From assembly GCA_964430225.1 (NCBI GenBank), contig CAYSFE010000014.1, forward strand, positions 1-18,066: DNA of 18,066 nt, read 5' to 3'. Shown in pieces: positions 1 to 6,825 of the stretch (the first letter of the stretch is position 1; every line of letters starts with the position of its first letter). This stretch comes from CAYSFE01 sp964430225. Lineage in GTDB: Bacteria; Patescibacteriota; Dojkabacteria; GCA-016699595; JBAXKR01. The notes beneath the pieces were generated by a model. The model was given only the letters and a program-made list of their open reading frames with translations, was not told the DNA's origin and searched no databases. The position numbers were made by a program, and so were the translations under genes.

Positions 1-30
1 CGCTCCAATTAAATATAGACTAATAAAAGA

Positions 31-570
31 ATGGAAAACACTCCTTCTGATAATCCTCCAGTTGTTGAAAAACCTAAGGCTGAATTAGTTGATCTTGTTG
101 ATGCTTCTGGTCAAATTAAAATGGTAGGAATCCCAAGAAAAGATTTAAAAATACCTGAGGGACTATACCTTCAAATTGTTATATGTGTAATCTTTGATAA
201 AAAGGGAAATGTATTAGTTCATCAAAGATCAAAGAGAAAGAGTATAGACGCTGGATATATAGATCATGCTTGTGGAGGAATTAAAACAGAAGAGAGCCCT
301 ATTAATGCAGTCAAAAGGGAATCAAAAGAAGAAACTACTTTAGTACCTCAAAATCTCAGACTCCTAAGGCAAGGTGTAAATAAATATGGAAGATACTGTT
401 ATCTTTTTGCTGGAGAGGTTGATGGAGAAATAAGCGAGATAAACAAATCAGAAGTTGAATGGGTAAAATTTATGTCTGTTGACGAATTAAGAGAAAAATA
501 TGATAAGAAAGAAATTCTAGTCGTTCATGATTTTTGGAGTGATTTGGATTTGGCGATATCTATGGAATAA
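31..570 (+). CDS. NUDIX hydrolase
   Basis: A 179-residue soluble protein of the NUDIX family, which hydrolyses nucleoside diphosphates linked to another moiety. The NUDIX box lies at residues 82-104: G82, E88, R96, E97, E100 and E101 are present, which are the metal-binding and catalytic positions. Two consensus positions differ: the hydrophobic residue after RE is S98 and the late glycine is T103. The layout (about 45 residues of leader, then the fold, then the box) resembles the YfcD/Idi-like branch that acts on varied diphosphates, but the substrate cannot be read from sequence. An in-frame TAA at 22-24 means the start cannot lie outside the window. No Shine-Dalgarno is seen; an ACTAAT -10-like hexamer sits at 19-24, 6 nt before the ATG. 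The family is secure, the substrate is not. Confidence 0.85.
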   Translation: MENTPSDNPPVVEKPKAELVDLVDASGQIKMVGIPRKDLKIPEGLYLQIVICVIFDKKGNVLVHQRSKRKSIDAGYIDHACGGIKTEESPINAVKRESKEETTLVPQNLRLLRQGVNKYGRYCYLFAGEVDGEISEINKSEVEWVKFMSVDELREKYDKKEILVVHDFWSDLDLAISME

Positions 571-740
571 ATACCTAATTAGAACTTCCCCAGTAGAAAT
601 AAAGAAAGTAAGATGAGAATAATTTTTCAATGACTTAGATTGTGTAATAAAAAGGCTGAATAATACGATATAAAATCAGTTAGAAAAATATTCTATAGCT
701 GATATAATAGAGTGATTAAAATTATATATCTTATTCAGTT
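571..740. other. Intergenic region between the NUDIX gene and ppa
   Basis: These 170 bases hold no convincing open frame and no clear hairpin terminator for the NUDIX gene. The only signal I can support is the ppa promoter at its right end. Confidence 0.5.
680..708 (+). promoter_or_regulatory. Promoter for ppa, extended -10
   Basis: TTAGAA (680-685), a 17-nt spacer, then TATAAT (703-708) preceded by TG at 700-701, giving an extended -10. Predicted transcription start near 715 leaves a leader of about 25 nt before the ppa ATG at 741. The leader has no Shine-Dalgarno. Confidence 0.6.
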
Positions 741-1337
741 ATGGCAAATATACCATCATTAGGTGATTCCTATCTTAATACTATGCCTAATCACCAACAT
801 GTTCTTCCAACTTTTGATGAAGATGGAAATGTAAACATGATTGTTGAAATACCTCAAGGTACATTCAATAAATATGAATATGTTTTAGAAGCTGGAGTTA
901 TTAAACTAGATAGAGTACATTTTGAAACTCATCCAATGCCTTTAGAGTATGGAGTAATTCCTCAAACATGGGATGAAGATAATGATCTACTTGATGTTAT
1001 GAGCTTTATCACTCATCCTACTTTTCCTGGTTGTTTAATAGCCGCTCGAGTAATTGGAATTATGAAATTTAAAGATTCAGGAGAAACAGATGATAAGATT
1101 GTTTGTGTACCTGCTGATGACTACAGATTTGATCATGTGAAGAGTATTAAAGACATACAAGAGAATATTGTTTTAGAACTTACTCACTACTGGGAAAGCT
1201 ATAAAGACTTACAATTCAGAATTCATGGACAAGTAGAGAAATCTACTAAAGTAGAAGGATGGTTAGATGCAGATGAAGCAATGAAAGTGATTCAAAAATG
1301 TCAGGAAGCATACAAGTTAAAATTTGCTAAACAGTAA
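741..1337 (+). CDS. ppa: Inorganic pyrophosphatase, family I
   Basis: Soluble Mg-dependent pyrophosphatase that hydrolyses PPi to phosphate and pulls biosynthetic reactions forward. The 198 residues carry the family I active site: E36 in VEIP, K44 in NKYEY, R58, Y70, the signature D80-N-D82-L-L-D85 (the D-x-D-x-x-D metal site), D112, D117, K119 and the Y154-K155 pair, followed by VEGW at 171-174. Compared with the E. coli enzyme (about 175 residues) it has a roughly 25-residue N-terminal extension and is otherwise collinear. It has its own extended -10 promoter and is followed after 22 nt by the TPR gene. The coding frame closes with TAA at 1338-1340 if the last codon is counted to 1337. Function is secure from the intact catalytic set. 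Confidence 0.95.
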   Translation: MANIPSLGDSYLNTMPNHQHVLPTFDEDGNVNMIVEIPQGTFNKYEYVLEAGVIKLDRVHFETHPMPLEYGVIPQTWDEDNDLLDVMSFITHPTFPGCLIAARVIGIMKFKDSGETDDKIVCVPADDYRFDHVKSIKDIQENIVLELTHYWESYKDLQFRIHGQVEKSTKVEGWLDADEAMKVIQKCQEAYKLKFAKQ

Positions 1338-1359
1338 AAATATATTTTAATTGCCCTAT

Positions 1360-2859
1360 ATGAAAAAAGTTCTTAAGCTTGTACTACCAATAGTTGTAAT
1401 ATTTGGTTTAATATTTCTTTCATATATCGCATATATTGCTCTTAAACCTAAAGAGGTAGTTCCCGTAAACTATGTTTCCTTTGGTGATACTCTTCTAGAA
1501 CAAAGTAGCTATTCCCTAGCTTTAGAACAATACAAGAAAGGTATAAATCAAGATCCTAAAGCTACAACAGGATATATTAAGGCAAGTAATATATATATCC
1601 TTAAAAATGATACGGAACAATCCCTTAAGATACTTTTAGAGGGAGTTAAGAATACAGACTCAGAAGATATATACTTTGAACTTGTAAAGGTATATACGAG
1701 GTTAAAAGACTATTCAAAAGCATATGATGCTGCTTTAAAGATCACTAAGCTCAATGATTCAAATATTTCTGATACATTCTATGCATATATTAATAACGGA
1801 AAAGTTAGTGAAGCTAAAACACTTCTTGAAACATATTTATCTGAGAGTAGCACAACAGATGCAAAACTAAACTTAGTAGCAGGACTTTTAAACTATACAG
1901 ATGCTGTAAAAGCGAATACCTATCTTACTAAAGCAACTGTAATTAAAGAAGGTGATAGTGCTGATACTACAAAATGGGTAAAAGACTTAACTGATACGTT
2001 AGCTAAGATAACAGCAGATGCTTCAAAAGAACAAATAGATACAAATATGAGTAATATTGCGAGGTTAATGATTTTATCTAAACTTAATGGAAGTGCAATT
2101 ACTATTTTAGATGAAGTAGTTAAAAAGAATGCTGAATTTGACTTAATATATCTTTTAAGAGGGATTGCAAAACTTCAAGCTAATGATATATCAGGCTCTA
2201 AAGTTGATTTAGAAAAGGCAAACTCACTTAATCCAATTAGGGAAGAAACACTCACTTATCTAGCTCGTGTATATACTTTAGAGAAAAATGTACAGGGAGC
2301 AAGTGAGATATATGACAAAGCAATAGGTCTATTCCCTTCATCTGAGTCTCTTCTATCAGATAACTACTCAATGCTTCTTGAAGCAGGTCTATATTCAAAA
2401 GCAGATATTACTCTTCAAAAACTCATAGCTCTTAAAGGTGCTAATACTTTTAAGTACAAAGTAGAAATGGCTCGAATGTATTTGGATAACTTAGCTAGTT
2501 ATGATGAAGTACTTAAACTTACAGATGAAATCATAAACAAGCTACCTGATTATGAAAAGGCTGATAACAAGATTAAAGGAGAGGTTCAGCTATATGACAT
2601 ATGGGCAAAATATAAAAAGAGTGCGACATCTGCTACAAAATATACTCAATCTCAACTAATAGATGCTTTTAATCAAGTGCTTCTTAAATATGATCCAAAC
2701 TCTGCAAGAGCATACCTTTACCAGGGAAATATATATTTAACTGAAAATGCAGATAAGAATATTTCAAAAGCAAGAGACGTACTTACAAAGTGTATTGACT
2801 TAGATTTAAATAACAGATTTACTAAGGAAGCTAACGAATTACTTAAGAAGACAATATAG
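1360..2859 (+). CDS. Membrane-anchored TPR-repeat protein
   Basis: The ATG at 1360 is chosen over an in-frame TTG at 1351 because it puts MKK directly before a hydrophobic segment (about residues 5-28). That segment ends in a KPKE boundary, a typical N-terminal signal anchor. The remaining 470 residues are helical with degenerate tetratricopeptide repeats: alternating A/Y/L positions and D/N-P turns, for example SLALEQYKKGINQDP near residue 50 and AYLYQGNIYL near the C-terminus. The protein is therefore predicted to hang outside the membrane as a scaffold of helical hairpins. It lies 22 nt after ppa, and a weak TTGCTA-16-TTTAAT promoter may sit at 1324-1351. It is followed after 2 nt by the murein hydrolase gene, so a role in envelope assembly is a reasonable inference. 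No enzymatic motif is seen. Confidence 0.75.
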   Translation: MKKVLKLVLPIVVIFGLIFLSYIAYIALKPKEVVPVNYVSFGDTLLEQSSYSLALEQYKKGINQDPKATTGYIKASNIYILKNDTEQSLKILLEGVKNTDSEDIYFELVKVYTRLKDYSKAYDAALKITKLNDSNISDTFYAYINNGKVSEAKTLLETYLSESSTTDAKLNLVAGLLNYTDAVKANTYLTKATVIKEGDSADTTKWVKDLTDTLAKITADASKEQIDTNMSNIARLMILSKLNGSAITILDEVVKKNAEFDLIYLLRGIAKLQANDISGSKVDLEKANSLNPIREETLTYLARVYTLEKNVQGASEIYDKAIGLFPSSESLLSDNYSMLLEAGLYSKADITLQKLIALKGANTFKYKVEMARMYLDNLASYDEVLKLTDEIINKLPDYEKADNKIKGEVQLYDIWAKYKKSATSATKYTQSQLIDAFNQVLLKYDPNSARAYLYQGNIYLTENADKNISKARDVLTKCIDLDLNNRFTKEANELLKKTI

Positions 2860-2861
2860 CT

Positions 2862-3587
2862 TTGAAGATAAAGTCTAAATTTAAACAAATTTTACTAACT
2901 CTCTTAAATAGAGAAATTCCTTTATTCTTATCCATTTTTCTAATAATATCTTTTTTAATAAGTTTTGTAATAGTTCAACCAGTAAACAGCATAGTAAGTG
3001 AAACAGTAAGAAAGAATACCTCTTTCTTTAAGGCTGACAATGTCTCTCTTGAAGATACCCAAATGATATCTGAGCTATCTACATATGAATCAGCTAGTGT
3101 ACTAGGAGTAAATACAATAAACAAAACAGGTTTGATATCTTTTGATTTGTTAAGTACTGATGTAAGAACTAAAGTATTAGAAGAATATTTTGTATCCATA
3201 AGATCTCCTTTAGTGGGTCAAGCCTCAATATTTATTGAAATGTCTGATAAATATAAACTAGATAAATGGGGACTTCTACCAGCTATAGCTATGATAGAAA
3301 CAAATGGATGTAGAACTGAAAATCAAAGAGGATATGGAATAAGGAACTGTTGGGGATGGAGAAGAAATGGTAAGGATATCAGGTTCAGCACTTGGGAAGA
3401 TTCAATAGGAAATATTACTAAAAGTTTAGCAAAATACAACACCGATCCATTCTCAATACAGCCTAGCTATTGTCCTCCTTGTGAAGCATCAGGAAATGAT
3501 CTATGGGCAAGGGGAGTAGTATCAGAACTAAGGAAAATAAATGAGATTGGTAAGAAGTATGGTGTACCTGAATTTAAGACCAGGTAA
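2862..3587 (+). CDS. Membrane-anchored lysozyme-like murein hydrolase (glucosaminidase/transglycosylase type)
   Basis: A 241-residue protein starting at TTG (2862), two bases after the TPR gene stop. The next in-frame ATG (M68) would cut off the obvious membrane anchor at about residues 19-41, so TTG is preferred and translation is probably coupled. Residues 115-235 resemble the lysozyme-like fold of bacterial glucosaminidases: SPLVGQASIF entry helix, AIAMIET with E146 as likely general acid, then NCWGWRR and a F-S-T-W-E-D helix, both common around the active-site cleft. C150, C163, C204 and C207 could form disulfides outside the cell. Expected role is peptidoglycan cleavage during growth or pilus/envelope insertion. 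The exact bond cut (glucosaminidase versus muramidase) cannot be decided. The TAA stop at 3585-3587 directly abuts the lexA stop. Confidence 0.7.
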   Translation: MKIKSKFKQILLTLLNREIPLFLSIFLIISFLISFVIVQPVNSIVSETVRKNTSFFKADNVSLEDTQMISELSTYESASVLGVNTINKTGLISFDLLSTDVRTKVLEEYFVSIRSPLVGQASIFIEMSDKYKLDKWGLLPAIAMIETNGCRTENQRGYGIRNCWGWRRNGKDIRFSTWEDSIGNITKSLAKYNTDPFSIQPSYCPPCEASGNDLWARGVVSELRKINEIGKKYGVPEFKTR

Positions 3588-4211
3588 TTAATATCCTCTT
3601 ATTACTCCTAAAAGTATTCCTTGAATATATAGCTTATCTGTAACAATAGGTTCATACTTTGGATTCATAGGTTTTAACACAAATTTCTTGTTCTTCTTAT
3701 CTCTACTATATACCTTTAAGGTAGCAGAGTAGTCTTCAAGTAATGCTACAACTATTTGTCCTTCATCAGCTGTGGTCTTACTTTCTACAATAATGGTATC
3801 GCCATCCATAATATGGGCATCAATCATACTATCTCCTTTAACCTTAAGAGCAAATATATCTTTACTTCCATACATGTCTTTAGAAATACGAATGATGTTT
3901 GTTTTGTCTTCTATTGCCTCAAGTGGTTTACCAGCAGCAATATATCCAAGTAAATGAACATCTTTAACATCAGAGAAATCAAAATCTTTCTCAACAATTT
4001 CTATCGTGTTATTGAATCTTCCTCTACGAATGAGTCCCTTCTTTTCTAGTGATTCTAAGTGTTGGTGAATAGTAGAGTTAGCTCTAAGGTTTAGTGCTTT
4101 AGCTATATCCTTTAGTTTTGGCATACTTTGATATTTCCTAACATATTGTTTAAGAAATTTAAGTACTTCCATTTGTTTTGGATAAAGATGTGGTGCTGAT
4201 ATTCCATCCAT
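3588..4211 (-). CDS. lexA: LexA SOS repressor, self-cleaving
   Basis: A 207-residue LexA, close to the 202 of E. coli when started at the ATG at 4211. The open frame continues 14 codons upstream, but the promoter at 4241-4269 predicts transcription starting near 4234, inside that extension. Residues 1-70 form the winged helix-turn-helix (QMEVLKFL, PKLKDIAKAL, STIHQHLESLEKKGLIRR). The C-terminal peptidase S24 domain has the A93-G94 cleavage bond, S128 in GDSM and K166 in the ATLKV strand, so RecA-stimulated autocleavage should work. It represses DNA-damage genes by binding a palindromic operator; a candidate overlaps its own promoter. Downstream of mnmA on the same strand but with its own promoter. 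Its stop touches the stop of the converging murein hydrolase gene. Confidence 0.93.
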   Translation of the reverse strand: MDGISAPHLYPKQMEVLKFLKQYVRKYQSMPKLKDIAKALNLRANSTIHQHLESLEKKGLIRRGRFNNTIEIVEKDFDFSDVKDVHLLGYIAAGKPLEAIEDKTNIIRISKDMYGSKDIFALKVKGDSMIDAHIMDGDTIIVESKTTADEGQIVVALLEDYSATLKVYSRDKKNKKFVLKPMNPKYEPIVTDKLYIQGILLGVIRGY

Positions 4212-4213
4212 AA

Positions 4214-4247
4214 GTATATTAATAACATGTACTACCGAATAATATAC
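4214..4247. promoter_or_regulatory. Candidate LexA operator: inverted repeat over the lexA -10
   Basis: Perfect 8-bp arms GTATATTA (4214-4221) and TAATATAC (4240-4247) separated by 18 bp. One arm covers the -10 hexamer and the other ends just before the lexA start. Position suits autorepression, but the spacing is wider than in known SOS boxes and the arms are AT-rich, so this is a candidate only. Confidence 0.35.
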
Positions 4248-4269
4248 AAACATATGAAAAAGAAATCAA
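4241..4269 (-). promoter_or_regulatory. lexA promoter
   Basis: On the minus strand: TTGATT (4269-4264), exactly 17 nt, TATATT (4246-4241). Predicted start of transcription near 4234, about 22 nt before the ATG at 4211. It lies just past the mnmA stop at 4282. No Shine-Dalgarno is seen in the leader. Confidence 0.65.
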
Positions 4270-4281
4270 ATAAAAGTATAA

Positions 4282-5358
4282 CTATTTGATTATGGAGTAT
4301 CCAATGACCTCTGAGTCATTATAAAACACAGCAATCTGAGAAGATGCTACAGCTTTAAATTTATCAGTAGTTGTAACTAACCATTTTGATTCGTCTATCT
4401 TTTTAAGAGTGCATTTAATAGTTTTTGATCTATACCTTATTTGTACACTTGTTTCTATAATGTCTTTACCTATGTATTTTTTAGGGTTTGTAAAAGTAGG
4501 AGGCTCAACTTCAAAACTTGATTTGTATAGCTTTGGGTTATTTGTTCCTTCTACTACATAAAGAATATTCTTTTCAAAATCTTTACCAGAAATAAAAAGA
4601 GGTTCTTTAGTTCCACCTATATGTAATCCTTCTCTCTGACCTATGGTATAGAAATATACACCTTGGTGTTTACCTACTACTTTTCCACTATCTTCGTTAA
4701 TAATATCTCCTTCTTTAGTTTGTATTTGGGATTTAAGGAACTCTCTTACATCAATCTTACCTATGAAACAAATACCCTGAGAATCTTTTTTATCAGCTAC
4801 ATTTAAATTGTTCTCATGAGCTATCTTTCTAACTTCAGGTTTTGTAAGATCTCCTAAGGGAAAGAGAGAATGAGATAACTGAAACTGATTTAGAGTACAA
4901 AGGAAATATGACTGATCTTTATTGTCATCTACACCACGAAGTAAATGAAAAACTCCATTATCATTTGTTATCTTTGCATAGTGTCCAGTAGCTATATAGT
5001 CAGCACCATCAGATAGAGCTTTGTTTAGAAATAGATCAAATTTTATCTCTTTGTTACAAAGTACATCAGGATTAGGTGTTCTTCCAGCTCTATACTCACT
5101 AAAGAAGTAGTCAACTACCTTAGCTCTATACTCCCTCTCAAAATTATATATTTTAAAAGGAATATCTAATATTTCACATGTTTTCTTTACATCTTCTACA
5201 TCTATTTCCCAAGGGCAATCAGATTTGATCGAATAGTCTAGATTCGACCAGTTTTTCATATATACTCCTGTAACATCATATCCTTCTTTTTTAAGTAGTA
5301 GAGCAGATACAGCACTATCAACACCTCCACTCATACCTACAAATACTTTCTTACCCAT
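4282..5358 (-). CDS. mnmA: tRNA-specific 2-thiouridylase MnmA
   Basis: A 358-residue enzyme that uses ATP and a persulfide donor to thiolate U34 at C2 in tRNAs for Lys, Glu and Gln. The substrate tRNA-Glu(UUC) is itself encoded at 12570-12644. Evidence: N-terminal PP-loop SGGVDSA at 10-16; catalytic C101 in NPDVLCN; second catalytic C197 in SQGICFIG; DQSYFL at 148-153; and YTIGQREGL around residue 240 leading into the C-terminal beta-barrel. Length is normal for the family (about 360). A TATAAT -10 ends 6 nt before the ATG, predicting a leaderless message. lexA lies downstream with its own promoter. Function is secure. Confidence 0.96.
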   Translation of the reverse strand: MGKKVFVGMSGGVDSAVSALLLKKEGYDVTGVYMKNWSNLDYSIKSDCPWEIDVEDVKKTCEILDIPFKIYNFEREYRAKVVDYFFSEYRAGRTPNPDVLCNKEIKFDLFLNKALSDGADYIATGHYAKITNDNGVFHLLRGVDDNKDQSYFLCTLNQFQLSHSLFPLGDLTKPEVRKIAHENNLNVADKKDSQGICFIGKIDVREFLKSQIQTKEGDIINEDSGKVVGKHQGVYFYTIGQREGLHIGGTKEPLFISGKDFEKNILYVVEGTNNPKLYKSSFEVEPPTFTNPKKYIGKDIIETSVQIRYRSKTIKCTLKKIDESKWLVTTTDKFKAVASSQIAVFYNDSEVIGYSIIK

Positions 5359-5364
5359 GTTTTA

Positions 5365-5373
5365 ATTATACCA
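5365..5373 (-). promoter_or_regulatory. mnmA promoter, extended -10, leaderless
   Basis: Minus-strand TGG followed by TATAAT (5370-5365), then six bases to the ATG at 5358. Standard -10 to +1 spacing puts the transcription start on the A of the ATG. No good -35 is seen, as is common with an extended -10. Confidence 0.6.
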
Positions 5374-5401
5374 GGAGAATGAATTGTATTTATATATTAT
5401 A

Positions 5402-5431
5402 TTGCTTGAAAAGTAATGATGAGTGTATAAT
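5402..5431 (+). promoter_or_regulatory. Promoter for the 92-residue gene
   Basis: TTGCTT (5402-5407), 18 nt, TATAAT (5426-5431). Transcription from about 5438 starts downstream of an in-frame ATG at 5379 and so supports the start at 5460. A second TATAAT at 5445-5450 lacks a -35. Confidence 0.5.
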
Positions 5432-5459
5432 CCGAGTAATAAATTATAATGTAAAATTT

Positions 5460-5738
5460 ATGGCAATAAGTAATGCTGAAGCAAGGAGTCTAATTATGGG
5501 AGCTCTTTATTATAGTGGACCTAAAGTTGATCCAAAAGAAGTTGGAAGAATATTTAACTATACAGGTGAAATAGAAGGAAATGGGAGAAGGCAGTTCGGA
5601 GAATTTCTTCTAGGATCATTCACACTTCAAGGCCTTGAGGTCATAATGAAATTAGATCAAGATAAAAGATTGGAAGTTTTAGCTAGTGCTTGGGATTTAG
5701 GTGAGAAATATACAGGTAGAAAATGGCTCTATGAATAA
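5460..5738 (+). CDS. Hypothetical protein, 92 residues
   Basis: The frame is open from an ATG at 5379, but the promoter at 5402-5431 and the unlikely hydrophilic/Cys-rich first 27 residues argue for the start at 5460 (MAISNAEAR). The product is a small soluble, helical-looking protein: no membrane segment, no cysteine, a Gly/Asn/Arg-rich middle (residues about 33-43) and a basic-aromatic end (GRKWLYE). I do not recognise a family. It stands divergent to mnmA with about 100 bp between them and is followed 44 bp later by the receiver-like gene on the same strand. Base composition is like its neighbours. It is likely real because of the promoter and the sustained frame, but its function is unknown. 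Confidence 0.6.
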   Translation: MAISNAEARSLIMGALYYSGPKVDPKEVGRIFNYTGEIEGNGRRQFGEFLLGSFTLQGLEVIMKLDQDKRLEVLASAWDLGEKYTGRKWLYE

Positions 5739-5763
5739 GCTATGATTTAGATAGAGTGTAATA

Positions 5764-5782
5764 ATTTAATAAATAATTAAAT
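5764..5782. repeat. AT-only inverted repeat before the receiver-like gene
   Basis: ATTTAAT (5764-5770) and ATTAAAT (5776-5782) flank 5 bases and end directly at the ATG at 5783. It could be an operator, but at this base composition chance is a serious alternative. A weak extended -10 (TGT then AATAAT, 5760-5765) overlaps its left edge. Confidence 0.25.
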
Positions 5783-6154
5783 ATGGAAATATTAATATTT
5801 GAAGATAATAAAAACTGGCAGGAAATGTGGACAGAATTAGTTAATAGTAATGTTAAGGACGCATTAATTAAAGTTGCAGGAGACATAGTAGAGGCAAATG
5901 AATTAATTGAGAAATCTGCAATCAGTGCTAAAGTAGCACTTGTAGATGGAAATCTAGATTCTTCGCTTTCTGGCAGGGATGGAAGGCATATAGAAGGCTT
6001 ACTAAGAGCTAAAAACCCCAATATATTTATTGTTGAGGTTTCGGCTTTTGGAAATGCTTTATTAACCCCCAATTCTGTATTTAGAAAAAGAGAGATTAAT
6101 AATCAAGAAGCGGTAACTTCTTTATTTGAAAAGTTGAATGCTTTAAAAAGTTAA
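5783..6154 (+). CDS. Stand-alone response-regulator receiver-like protein
   Basis: A 123-residue single domain with the CheY-like order of landmarks: acidic pair E7-D8 after a first beta strand (MEILIFED), likely phospho-acceptor D55 at the end of the third strand (VALVDGN), S87 after the fourth strand (IFIVEVSA), and K102 near the fifth (FRKREI). There is no output domain, and no histidine kinase is near. It may act as a phosphorylation-dependent partner, or as a pseudo-receiver, since the spacing between D55 and S87 includes a variable SGRDGRH loop. The ATG at 5783 follows an AT-only inverted repeat with no Shine-Dalgarno. The fold assignment rests on the pattern of key residues rather than on strong overall similarity. 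Confidence 0.6.
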   Translation: MEILIFEDNKNWQEMWTELVNSNVKDALIKVAGDIVEANELIEKSAISAKVALVDGNLDSSLSGRDGRHIEGLLRAKNPNIFIVEVSAFGNALLTPNSVFRKREINNQEAVTSLFEKLNALKS

Positions 6155-6168
6155 CAATTATTACACTT

Positions 6169-6197
6169 TTGCATCTTTATCTATATCCTAGTAGTAT
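6169..6197 (+). promoter_or_regulatory. Promoter for superoxide dismutase
   Basis: TTGCAT (6169-6174), 17 nt, TAGTAT (6192-6197), predicting a start near 6204 and a leader of about 25 nt before the ATG at 6229. The TTG that opens the longest frame is here the -35 element. Confidence 0.45.
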
Positions 6198-6228
6198 TTA
6201 TTCCATATTACTTTTTATTTCCATATAT

Positions 6229-6825
6229 ATGGCATATGTATATTCCCTTAAAGAGTTACCTAAAGATAAAAGTGCTTATCTAAATGTTTTAAGTGCACAA
6301 GTAGTTGAATGGCATCACGATAAACATCAAGCTGGTTATGTGACTAAACTGAACGAGATTAATCAAAAGTTGGCAACATTTGATTTAGCAGGTGCTAATG
6401 CTAACTATTCTGATTGGTCTGATGCCAAAAGAAGAGAGACTTTTAATAAAGCGGGGATTGTACTTCATGAGAACTATTGGGAAGTGTTTGGTTCTGATGG
6501 TAAATATACTGATTCTTTAAGTGTTGTTAAAAAACTTATAAAGGATTTTGGATCTATGGAGAACTGGATGAGTGACTTTAGTGCTACTGCTAAATCAGCT
6601 TTAGGATGGTGTGTTTTAGTATATGATCCTACTGATGACATGATGCATAACGTACTTGTAGACTACCATAACAATGGAGCTATGTGGGGGTCTAAGGTGG
6701 TTATAGCTCTAGATGTGTTTGAACATGCCTACTACAAAGATTATGGTCCAGATAGAGGTAGTTACATTAAAAAGTTTATGGAAAGTCTAGACTGGAAGAA
6801 TATTGATTCTATTTTTTCCAAATAG
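6229..6825 (+). CDS. sod: Fe/Mn superoxide dismutase
   Basis: A 198-residue cytoplasmic SOD that converts superoxide to hydrogen peroxide and oxygen. The four metal ligands are present: H29 in EWHHDKH, H80 in VLHENYW, and D162 and H166 in DVFEHAYY. The frame is open back to a TTG at 6169, but that would add an odd 20-residue hydrophobic leader; the ATG at 6229 gives the normal N-terminus (YSLKELP). The usual second-sphere Gln of bacterial Fe- or Mn-SOD is not evident. H147 in DYHNN aligns, from memory, with the His used by archaeal enzymes, so metal preference is open. The 3' end overlaps the converging adenosyltransferase gene by 17 bp. Its presence suggests the cell or its host meets oxygen. 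Confidence 0.92.
   Translation: MAYVYSLKELPKDKSAYLNVLSAQVVEWHHDKHQAGYVTKLNEINQKLATFDLAGANANYSDWSDAKRRETFNKAGIVLHENYWEVFGSDGKYTDSLSVVKKLIKDFGSMENWMSDFSATAKSALGWCVLVYDPTDDMMHNVLVDYHNNGAMWGSKVVIALDVFEHAYYKDYGPDRGSYIKKFMESLDWKNIDSIFSK

Noticed and set aside
571..740. Small gene in the NUDIX-ppa gap
   Set aside because: Frames are broken by frequent stops and none has a promoter and start in the right place.
3588..4253. Longer LexA start at 4253
   Set aside because: The predicted transcription start near 4234 lies inside the extension, and the ATG at 4211 gives normal LexA length.
5379..5459. N-terminal extension of the 92-residue protein
   Set aside because: It overlaps a good promoter (5402-5431) and encodes a sequence unlike the rest of the protein.
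6169..6228. Hydrophobic leader (signal peptide) on superoxide dismutase from a TTG start
   Set aside because: The TTG is part of a -35 box, and the ATG at 6229 gives the standard SOD N-terminus.
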